Translations under genes and position numbers: made by a program | Notes under the pieces: generated by a model | Told to the model about the DNA's origin: nothing | What the model saw: the letters and a program-made list of their open reading frames with translations, nothing else | Database searches by the model: none | Shown here: positions 57,764 through 64,000 of the stretch, one piece after another | Layout of the letters: each line of letters begins with the position of its first letter | Numbering within the stretch: the stretch's first letter is position 1 | NCBI RefSeq assembly: GCF_003591005.1 | Contig: NZ_QYYD01000028.1 | Location: 1-64,000 of the forward strand | DNA length: 64,000 nt | From: Rhodopseudomonas palustris | GTDB taxonomy: Bacteria > Pseudomonadota > Alphaproteobacteria > Rhizobiales > Xanthobacteraceae | Direction of reading: 5' to 3'

Positions 57764-58648
57764 CTAACCGCCGGTCGCTGCTGAAGCGTCGGCTGTGACC
57801 GGCGCCAGCTTGACGTCATCGACCAGCGACGACGACACCGACGGGACCTGCGCGCCATTGGTCGCGCGGGTCACCGCGAGACGCGCCTTGGCAAACGCAG
57901 CGTCGGCGCTGACCACGCGCGACGAGATTGAGCCGAGCAGCGCGCCGACCAGCACACTGTTGTCGCCGTCGCCGTCTTCGGCGACCTTGCCGGGCGTCGC
58001 CGACGACAGCACCAGTGCATTGGCGGGGGCATTGATCGGGGCAAGGCCGTGCGAATAGGCGCGGAAGCGGCGCTCATAGGGATTGCGCCGCGACGCATCG
58101 ATGATCGCCAGCTTGGCGTGAACACCGCGGTCCTTGATCTCCTCCAGCACCTGCTCGATGCTGACACCGGCACGGCGAACGTCGGCCTCATCCCAGATCT
58201 GGGCATCGACCGGTATCATGTAGCTCTCGCGGCCGGACTGAATGCCATAGCCGCCGAAGAACAGCATCACGGTGGAGTCCTTGGTGACCCGGCCCTTCAG
58301 ACGCTCGACCGCCTGCACGATGTCGTTGCGGCGGGCATCTTCGATCATGTCGACGTCGAAGCCCTCGCGGCGCAGTGCGGCGCTGAGCGCGCGCGCGTCA
58401 TTGACCGGCTGCAGCATGGGGCGCGACGCATCAGGATACCGTCCGTTGCCGATCACCAACGCGAACCGCGAGGTGGACGGCGCCGCAACGCTGACCTGAG
58501 ACGTATCCTTACCGCGCGGAGCGTCGATGTCGCGCTTGTTCAGCGCCGCGTTTGCGCCGATCGCCACCGAAACAGCGCCGACCATGGCGGCCAGAGCGGC
58601 CATCGCCGTCATCGAGCGGCGCGACAAGCGGGGTACGCGAAACATCAT
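57764..58648 (-). CDS. Caspase-fold (C14) protein lacking catalytic His and Cys
   Basis: 294 aa from the ATG at 58648 (AAGGA ten bases before); the open frame reaches 58810. An N-terminal membrane anchor (MTAMAALAAMVGAVSVAIGANA) precedes a p20-like domain: RFALVIGNGRYPDASRPMLQPVNDARALSAALRREGFDV, LKGRVTKDSTVMLFFGGYGIQSGRESYMIPVD, AKLAIIDASRRNPYERRFRAYSHGLAPI, ALVLSSATPGKVAEDGDGDNSVLVGALL. In active members these read GHG and DACR; here they are GYG (Y134) and DASR (S186), so both the His and Cys of the dyad are gone. It is probably a membrane-anchored pseudoprotease acting by binding. Confidence 0.88.
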   Translation of the reverse strand: MMFRVPRLSRRSMTAMAALAAMVGAVSVAIGANAALNKRDIDAPRGKDTSQVSVAAPSTSRFALVIGNGRYPDASRPMLQPVNDARALSAALRREGFDVDMIEDARRNDIVQAVERLKGRVTKDSTVMLFFGGYGIQSGRESYMIPVDAQIWDEADVRRAGVSIEQVLEEIKDRGVHAKLAIIDASRRNPYERRFRAYSHGLAPINAPANALVLSSATPGKVAEDGDGDNSVLVGALLGSISSRVVSADAAFAKARLAVTRATNGAQVPSVSSSLVDDVKLAPVTADASAATGG

Positions 58649-59077
58649 CAGCAATCGGTCCTTGTCCGCGCGACCGGACAGGCGCGGTGACATTCGTCGG
58701 TGAAGGATGAGCCAATCTCGTGCGGTCGAATTGCGCTCTATTTGCGGCGCTGCAGCATAAGAAAGGATTACTGTTCGGGCCTCTCCGGGCCAACCAGCAA
58801 TTTTCGGCACCGTATAGCCTGGGTTCCGGCTGCTGCCTAGACTGGGCTTCTACTTAGGCCGGAACACTGTTGTTCCTTCAGTATTAGGCCGCGTGACTTG
58901 GCGGGCTGGAACACATCTTCGAACCACCTGGTGGCAGCGGCCGACTGAAGGGCCGGGCGGTTCGATAGCACGTCTGCACGCCACGAACTGCGACCCCGCG
59001 GGGATTTGTCAATTCGTCTGGAGCATGCGACGTATCAATGACTTGATGCCTTTCTGGAACTGCCGCGGGAAGAATTC
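58649..59077. other. Divergent gap, caspase-like gene / DxDTTA gene
   Basis: About 430 bp (267 bp if the caspase-like gene starts upstream at 58810). I see no gene, family repeat or strong palindrome. It must contain promoters in both directions. Confidence 0.5.
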
Positions 59078-60814
59078 ATGGACAGGTTGACGATGGCCGG
59101 CGCGGCGTTTCGCGCGCTGACCGCCCGCAAGCAGGCCCCTTCGCTTTACGACCTCTGCGACCCGGTATTCCTTGGCCGCAAGCGCGGCGACCCGCACATC
59201 TCCAAATTCTACAAGACCGCTCTGGGAAATCCGGCCCTGCGGCCGCTGCTCCGCTGCGCCGGCCTGCCCGAGTTGCAGGACCCGGTCCGGTTCCGCGCCG
59301 TCCGCGACGCGCTCGTCTCCGCCCGCGATGCCTCGGAGCCGGACTGGGCCGCAATCGGCCGGCCCATCGCCGAATTGCTGACCAGCGTGCAACTGCGCCA
59401 CCCGCAACCGCGGCTGGTCGCGCCCCCTCGTCAGATGCCGCGGCTGGCGGATATCGACAGCGCGATCCGCGCCGCCGGCGATCACCTGCTGCGCTCCTGG
59501 CAACGAAACGGCTTCATTCCGGCCTATGCGGCCTTCAACCTGATCGGCGATCCGGATTTCGACAGCCGCGCGTTTCTGGCGGCACTGACCGGACTGAACG
59601 CCCGCAGCTACAAGAATTCAACGCTGCTGTTCAATCTGGCCCGCGTCTTCATCGCCCGCTCGCCGGCCGCCGCACTGATTAATCCGGCGTGGCGCGGCGT
59701 CGCCGAGCCGATGTGGTCGCCGGTGCAGATCCGGCATCGCTCGGCTTACTACGACGCGTTCTACATCGAGGCGCTGCTCGGCTTCATCGACAGCGGCCTC
59801 GGTACGCCCGAAGATGTGCGAACCGCGCGGCGCATCATCGCCGAGATGGCTGAGTTCTGCATCAAGACCAGCCGCGAGCGCGTGCGCGCCGATGGCGAGA
59901 CGTTCGACGTGATCACCGCGCTGGCGCCGCCGCCGCATCCGCGCTTCAGCCGGTTCTTCACCCATATCAAGCAGAACCTCGGCTTCGGCGTCTACGTACC
60001 CGATTGCGACACCACCGCCTGCTCGATCTCGGCGGCGACGCAGGCCAACTCGACCGATCCGATCCTCGATCAGCCGCTGATCGATTTTTACGCGTACTAT
60101 CAGGTCCGCGCCGGCGCCAACGCCCCGCTGGTGACCGTGCCGCTCAATGACAACATCGACTATGAGGGCGGCATCGTCACCTGGATCGACGGCCCTGCCG
60201 GCGAGCAGCCGTTCGGCAACGATCTCGATCCGACGCTGAATCTCGACGTCCTCGAAGTCAGCTTCCGCAATTGCGCGCGCTGGAGCATCGTCGAAACGCC
60301 GTCGCGGCTCGAGACCGTCCGACGCATCGTCGACTTCCACCACCGGCTGGTCGCGAGCGGCGCCTTTGCCGATCCGAAGTCGCACGTCTACTATCTGCCG
60401 GAGCTGTATTGCGCGTATTTCGGCCGCTGCTACGCGGCGTTTCGGGCGCTGGACGAGGCCGCGCGCCGCGCCATCGACCCTGACGGCGCGTTCGAGTTCA
60501 TGCGCGCGCACGTGCTGACCTATGTGCAGGACACGTTGATCGCCCGGGAAATGAACGTGTTCGACGCCGCGTTGGCGCTGATTGCGCTCGGCCATCTCGG
60601 CGGTGAGCTCGAATATTTGTCGCCACCGCTGCATTGCATCTTGAATCATCTCGGCGAAGGCAGCGGCGGCGCGCCGTTTCGGGCCTATGAGTGGAACAAG
60701 ATGAAGACGCCGACGCGCATTCTGGTCGGCGGGCCGGAGGTTACGTCCGCTTTCGTATTGATGGGCCTGACGCTGGCGCGTCACGCCATCCTTCGGGGCG
60801 AACGGCGGGGATGA
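59078..60814 (+). CDS. Uncharacterised protein with a DxDTTA motif, terpene-cyclase-like toroid candidate
   Basis: 578 aa, no signal peptide or membrane helix, ATG at 59078 with GGGAAGAA upstream. I do not recognise a named family. The sequence looks all-helical with repeated aromatic helices (e.g. YYDAFYIEALLGFIDSGLGT, LIDFYAYYQVRAG, YYLPELYCAYFGRCYAAFRAL, MNVFDAALALIALGHLGGELEY). At 309-314 it reads DCDTTA after GFGVYVP, the position and form of the DxDD(T)A acid motif of class II terpene and squalene-hopene cyclases; the DxDTT variant is known from the mycobacterial diterpene cyclase Rv3377c. A segment GNDLDPTLNLDVL resembles the N-x-x-D-P-x-x-N-x-N-V-L of related toroid proteins. QW repeats are not obvious. 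No terpene genes are adjacent. Function stays open; a cyclase or a non-catalytic toroid are both possible. Confidence 0.75.
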   Translation: MDRLTMAGAAFRALTARKQAPSLYDLCDPVFLGRKRGDPHISKFYKTALGNPALRPLLRCAGLPELQDPVRFRAVRDALVSARDASEPDWAAIGRPIAELLTSVQLRHPQPRLVAPPRQMPRLADIDSAIRAAGDHLLRSWQRNGFIPAYAAFNLIGDPDFDSRAFLAALTGLNARSYKNSTLLFNLARVFIARSPAAALINPAWRGVAEPMWSPVQIRHRSAYYDAFYIEALLGFIDSGLGTPEDVRTARRIIAEMAEFCIKTSRERVRADGETFDVITALAPPPHPRFSRFFTHIKQNLGFGVYVPDCDTTACSISAATQANSTDPILDQPLIDFYAYYQVRAGANAPLVTVPLNDNIDYEGGIVTWIDGPAGEQPFGNDLDPTLNLDVLEVSFRNCARWSIVETPSRLETVRRIVDFHHRLVASGAFADPKSHVYYLPELYCAYFGRCYAAFRALDEAARRAIDPDGAFEFMRAHVLTYVQDTLIAREMNVFDAALALIALGHLGGELEYLSPPLHCILNHLGEGSGGAPFRAYEWNKMKTPTRILVGGPEVTSAFVLMGLTLARHAILRGERRG

Positions 60815-60845
60815 ACAGGATGAACAAGATGAACAAGATGAACAG
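60810..60845. repeat. Four 9-bp tandem repeats at a gene end
   Basis: GATGAACA(G/A) repeated four times; the first unit carries the TGA stop of the DxDTTA gene. Slippage here could change the C-terminus or the downstream spacing. Confidence 0.9.
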
Positions 60846-60996
60846 GCGCAGGTGGGCGAGACTCTCACGAAGTTGAAGCGATCATCACCGCGTCCTGCTG
60901 GCCCGCCCGTCAAATAATCATCACAATCCCGCACCTTGGTGCTGCGGCATGAAGCAAGACCGCGATAAGCACGGCTTCGATCGGGATGGCGAACGC

Positions 60997-61722
60997 ATGG
61001 TGAAGAAATTCGTACTGCTGATGGCCAGCGTGCTGCTGCTCCCCGGCGCAGCACAGGCCGCCGATATCACCGGCGTTCCGAAGCTGCGCAATGGCGACCA
61101 GATCACCATCGGCGCCAATCGCATCCGACTCGCCGGCATCGATGCCCCGTCGCTCGATCAGCTCTGCCTCGGCCCGAAGGGCGATCGCTGGACCTGCGGC
61201 GTCGCCGCGCGCGACGCGCTCGCCGGTCATGTTGGCACCAAGAACTGGACCTGCAGCGTGGTCCGCGTCGAGAAGAAACCGTCCATCGCCAAATGTACGG
61301 TCGACGGCGAGGACATCCAGCAATGGATGGTCAAGAACGGTTGGGCGCTGTCGTACCCGCGCAACGCCCACACCTATGATGCCGACGAGAAGACCGCCCG
61401 CACTGCGCGGGTCGGCCTGTGGCAGGGCGCCTTCATCGCGCCGTGGGACTGGCGCGTACGTAACGGCAAGACGGTGATCCTCGGCGCCACCCGGCCGCCG
61501 AAGAATGCCCGCCGCATTCTGCTCGCTTCCGCCTCCGGCCCGGTCGCGCCATCGCCGGACTGTACCATCAAGGGCAACGTCAACACTGCGGGCGAATGCA
61601 TCTATCACAAGCCGACAAGCCGCTGGTATGCGAAGATCCGGATGGGGATCAGCAAGGGCACGCGCTGGTTCTGCTCGGTCGAAGACGCCGAAGCCGCCGG
61701 CTGCCGGGAGACCCGGCGCTAG
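60997..61722 (+). CDS. Secreted SNase-like protein with degenerate active site
   Basis: 241 aa from the ATG at 60997, chosen because a signal peptide (KKFVLLMASVLLLPGAAQAAD) follows directly; an ATG at 60949 would add 16 residues. The OB-fold SNase domain (NGDQITIGANRIRLAGIDAPSLDQLC, WMVKNGWALSYPRNAHTYDADEKTARTARVGLWQG) is followed by a C-terminal Cys-containing piece (CTIKGNVNTAGECIYHKPTSRWY, WFCSVEDAEAAGCRE) common in Rhizobiales thermonuclease-like proteins. Staphylococcal nuclease needs R35, E43 and R87; here R44 is kept, but the Glu is S52 (DAPS) and the second Arg region reads KKPSIAK, so nuclease activity is doubtful. Upstream gene ends 180 bp away. Confidence 0.85.
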   Translation: MVKKFVLLMASVLLLPGAAQAADITGVPKLRNGDQITIGANRIRLAGIDAPSLDQLCLGPKGDRWTCGVAARDALAGHVGTKNWTCSVVRVEKKPSIAKCTVDGEDIQQWMVKNGWALSYPRNAHTYDADEKTARTARVGLWQGAFIAPWDWRVRNGKTVILGATRPPKNARRILLASASGPVAPSPDCTIKGNVNTAGECIYHKPTSRWYAKIRMGISKGTRWFCSVEDAEAAGCRETRR

Positions 61723-61751
61723 CGCGAGCTGCGAGAAACGGGGCGCGAGAG

Positions 61752-62588
61752 GTGAGCGGGACAGCCGAGGCACGCAAACCACGACGGCATCCACGGCTGC
61801 GCCGCGCCGGCCTGGTCACCGCGCTGTTCGTTACCGTCTATGCGCTCGCCGCCTACTTGGCCTTGCCGCTGTTCTGGACGCATTACGATCATCAGCGCGG
61901 CCTCGCCGAACTGCCGATGGCGACCAGCACGGCGCAGGGCATTCCCGGCGACCCGATCAATGTCGGACTGATCGGCAACCAGACCGACGTGCTGCGAGCG
62001 ATGCTGGCGGCGGGTTGGGCGCCAGCCGATCCGATCACGTTGCGCTCCTCGATCGAGATCGCCGGCAGCGTGCTGCTCGACCGGCCGTATCGCAATGCGC
62101 CGGTGTCGAACCTGTACTATCTCGGCCGTCGGGAAGACCTTGCCTTCGAGAAGCCAGACGGCCGCAGCGCCGACCGGCGCCATCACGTCCGGCTGTGGAA
62201 AGTACTGGATTCAGGCGATGAAGGCCGCCCGGTCTGGCTCGGCGACGCCACCTTCGATCGCGGCGTCGGCCTCAGCCATTACACCGGCGCGGTGACCCAT
62301 CACATCGATCCGGACATCGACGCCGAGCGCGAGCGCTTCGCCGCCGATCTCGAAGCCGCCGGCATGGTCGAGGCGCGCTATCAGGTCACCGGCGTCGGTC
62401 CGACCATCGCCGGTCGTAACGGCGAGGGCGACCGCTACTACACCGACGGCGAAGTCTGGCTTCTGCGGCTGGTCGAGAATGGCCAGAAGCGCGAGACGCC
62501 GGCCGCGATGCTGCCGAGCCCGCTCGCCACCACCATCAAGGACCAGCTTTTCCGCACTATCGCCCAGGCGATCGCGCCGACGCCTTGA
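61752..62588 (+). CDS. LssY C-terminal-domain membrane-anchored protein
   Basis: 278 aa from the GTG at 61752. A basic start (RKPRRHPRLRRAG), one membrane helix (LVTALFVTVYALAAYLALPLFW) and then an LssY_C-type domain: DPINVGLIGNQTDVLRAMLAAGWAPADPITLRSSIEIAGSVLL, YYLGRREDLAFEKPDGRSADRRHHVRLW, DATFDRGVGLSHYTGAVTHHIDPDIDAERERFAADL. The domain occurs alone or fused to phosphatase-type membrane proteins (LssY of Legionella) and has no proven function. It starts 30 bp after the SNase-like gene and is likely co-transcribed with it. Confidence 0.88.
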   Translation: MSGTAEARKPRRHPRLRRAGLVTALFVTVYALAAYLALPLFWTHYDHQRGLAELPMATSTAQGIPGDPINVGLIGNQTDVLRAMLAAGWAPADPITLRSSIEIAGSVLLDRPYRNAPVSNLYYLGRREDLAFEKPDGRSADRRHHVRLWKVLDSGDEGRPVWLGDATFDRGVGLSHYTGAVTHHIDPDIDAERERFAADLEAAGMVEARYQVTGVGPTIAGRNGEGDRYYTDGEVWLLRLVENGQKRETPAAMLPSPLATTIKDQLFRTIAQAIAPTP

Positions 62589-62648
62589 ATTCAACCGGGC
62601 GCGGCGGCATGGTCGCGGCGCTCATCACCTCATAGGAACGACTGCATC

Positions 62649-63836
62649 ATGGCCGTCAGATCCGGACGGGAATTCCTCGCGATCCCCGGCCCCACCACCA
62701 TGCCGGATGAAGTGCTGCAGGCGATGCACCGCCCGGCGCTCGACATCTACTCGAACGAAATGATCGAGCTGAGCGACGGGCTGATGCGCGACCTCAGCCG
62801 GCTGTTCGCCACCAAGGGCAAATCCTACATCTACATCGCCAACGGTCACGGCGCCTGGGAAGCGGTGATCAGCAACGTGCTGTCGCGCGGCGACAAGGTG
62901 CTGGTGCTCGAAAGCGGACGCTTCGCGCTGGGTTGGGGCAACGCCGCACAGGCCATGGGCTGCGACGTCGAGGTGCTGCCGGGCGACTGGCGCCGCGCGG
63001 TGAACCCGGCCGAGGTCGAGGAGCGGCTGCGCCGCGACAACGACCACAGCATCAAGGCGATCGTGGTGGTGCAGGTCGACACCGCGTCGAGCGCTGTCAA
63101 CGACCTCGAAGCCATCGGGAGGTCCATCAAGGCGGCCGGGCATCCGGCGCTGTTCATGGTCGACACGGTCGCGTCGCTCGGCTGCATGCCGTTCGAGATG
63201 GATGCCTGGGGCATCGACGTGGCTATGGCCGGCTCGCAAAAGGGCCTGATGGCGCCGCCCGGCCTCGGCTTCGTCGCGGTCGGCGATCGCGCCCGGGCCG
63301 CACATCAGCATGCCGATCTGCGCACGCCGTACTGGGACTGGACCAACCGCGACGGGCCGGAGCACTACCAGAAATATGCCGGCACCGCGCCGGTGCACCT
63401 GCTGTTCGCGCTGCGCAAGGCACTCGACATCCTGTTCGCCGAGGGCCTCGAGGCGACCTTCATGCGTCACCGGCTGCTCGCCGAAGCGGTGCGCCGCGCG
63501 GTGACGACGTGGAGCGAGGGCGAGGTGTTCAGCTTCAACATCGAAAAGCCGGGCGAGCGTGCCGACACGGTCACCACCGTCCGCGCCGCGGACGGCCACG
63601 ACCTCGTGGCGCTGCACCGCTACTGCAAGGAAAAATGCGGCGTGGTGCTCGGCGTCGGCATCGGCGAACTGCAGAACCGCGCCTTCCGTATCGCCCACAT
63701 GGGCCACATCAACGCCCCGATGGTGCTGGGCACCCTCGGCGTGATCGAAATGGCCCTGACCGCACTGAGCATCCCTCACGGCAAAGGCGGCGTGGATGCG
63801 GCTATTGCGCATCTGGCGGAGAACGTGCCGGCGTAG
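62649..63836 (+). CDS. Serine-glyoxylate-type aminotransferase
   Basis: 395 aa, PLP fold type I, class V. The start FLAIPGPTTMPDEVLQAMHRPALDIYS, ANGHGAWEAVISNVLSRGDKVLVLESGRFALGW, MVDTVASLGCMPFEMDAWGIDVAMAGSQKGLMAPPGLGFVAV (PLP-Lys198 in GSQKG) and the HINAPMVLGTLGVIEMAL end are those of the alanine/serine-glyoxylate aminotransferase group (SgaA-like). It would make hydroxypyruvate and glycine from serine and glyoxylate, or use related amino donors; serine-cycle partners are not in the window. 60 bp separate it from the LssY-C gene. Confidence 0.93.
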   Translation: MAVRSGREFLAIPGPTTMPDEVLQAMHRPALDIYSNEMIELSDGLMRDLSRLFATKGKSYIYIANGHGAWEAVISNVLSRGDKVLVLESGRFALGWGNAAQAMGCDVEVLPGDWRRAVNPAEVEERLRRDNDHSIKAIVVVQVDTASSAVNDLEAIGRSIKAAGHPALFMVDTVASLGCMPFEMDAWGIDVAMAGSQKGLMAPPGLGFVAVGDRARAAHQHADLRTPYWDWTNRDGPEHYQKYAGTAPVHLLFALRKALDILFAEGLEATFMRHRLLAEAVRRAVTTWSEGEVFSFNIEKPGERADTVTTVRAADGHDLVALHRYCKEKCGVVLGVGIGELQNRAFRIAHMGHINAPMVLGTLGVIEMALTALSIPHGKGGVDAAIAHLAENVPA

Positions 63837-63899
63837 CGGGCTGGCTTCGCATCTTACAAGGTGAGTCGCTTGCGGCGTGTAGGCCGAGGCGCTTGAGGT

Positions 63900-63958
63900 C
63901 CCCCTCCCCCTTGCGGGGAGGGTGGCCGAGCGAAGCGGAGGCCGGGGTGGGGGTGCCG
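63900..63958. repeat. Family C repeat, partial copy
   Basis: CCCCCTCCCCCTTGCGGGGA palindrome followed by GGTGGCCGAGCGAAGCGGAG and CCGGGGTGGGGGT. It runs into the poly-G end of the window. Confidence 0.8.
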
Positions 63959-63971
63959 CGGGCACTGCGCC

Positions 63972-64000
63972 TGGGGGGGGGGGGGGGCCCCCCCCCCCCC
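63972..64000. other. Low-complexity poly-G/poly-C contig end
   Basis: The window closes in G and C homopolymer blocks. They mirror the first hundred bases and follow a CCGCGGGCACTGCG segment that also resembles the sequence next to the left end (GCCGCGGGCATTGCG). Artefact rather than biology. Confidence 0.85.

Noticed and set aside
59078-60814. Genuine squalene-hopene cyclase
   Set aside because: The QW repeats are not visible and the DxDD motif is DxDTT; only the weaker claim of a cyclase-like protein is supported.

Overview
The window is high-GC, gene-dense DNA from an alphaproteobacterium. It most resembles Rhodopseudomonas or Bradyrhizobium (Nitrobacteraceae), judging from the aa3 oxidase cluster order, the ligase-associated repair genes, the PodJ-like protein, the paired TSUP and Alph_Pro_TM genes, and several families of intergenic palindromic repeats. 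The genus is inferred from gene content and order; no database was searched. Both window ends run into poly-C/poly-G with no biological content, so this looks like a whole contig whose ends are sequencing or assembly artefacts.

Layout. 0.3-11.3 kb (minus strand): a long cytochrome c oxidase operon ctaC-ctaD-ctaB-coxF-ctaG-ctaE-DUF983-SURF1, followed by thrC, an M16 peptidase, a GNAT acetyltransferase and an exported hypothetical protein. 11.6-19.7 kb: ialB, an ohr/ohrR peroxide-defence pair, tldD-lepB, a PAN-domain protein, plant-type gshA, and a divergent MarR/GST pair. 20.0-24.9 kb: a type I secretion operon with a large low-complexity cargo-like protein, a PrtD-type ABC exporter and an HlyD adaptor. 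25.5-33.3 kb: a beta-oxidation cluster (fadB-like, thiolase, acyl-CoA dehydrogenase, NTF2-like protein, divergent TetR) with an EAL phosphodiesterase gene inside it. 33.6-40.5 kb: a PodJ/Sel1 polarity protein, the TSUP and Alph_Pro_TM pair, and an Nramp-superfamily transporter with altered metal-site motifs. 40.8-50.8 kb: the four-gene ligase-associated DNA repair module (pdeM, Lhr-type helicase, exonuclease, ATP-dependent ligase), split into two blocks by an ABC substrate-binding protein and a double-barrel outer-membrane protein. 50.9-63.8 kb: DUF6460, MATE efflux, an exported beta-carbonic anhydrase, MBL hydrolase, pyrD/DUF952, an S24/LexA-like regulator, an exported alpha-carbonic anhydrase, a caspase-fold protein without catalytic residues, a DxDTTA-motif protein resembling terpene cyclases, a degenerate nuclease-like protein, an LssY-C protein and a serine-glyoxylate-type aminotransferase.

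At least five families of palindromic repeats (called A to E here) punctuate the intergenic regions. Family C is also inserted in frame inside the genes for the Lhr helicase and the ATP-dependent ligase, two partners of one repair system. Family A carries the start codon of the DUF983 gene, and family D carries the stop codon of the helicase gene.

The least ordinary items are the DxDTTA protein (59078-60814), the in-frame repeat insertions in the repair genes, the pseudo-caspase, the degenerate SNase-like protein, and the type I secretion cargo. No CRISPR array, prophage, transposase, rRNA or tRNA was seen.
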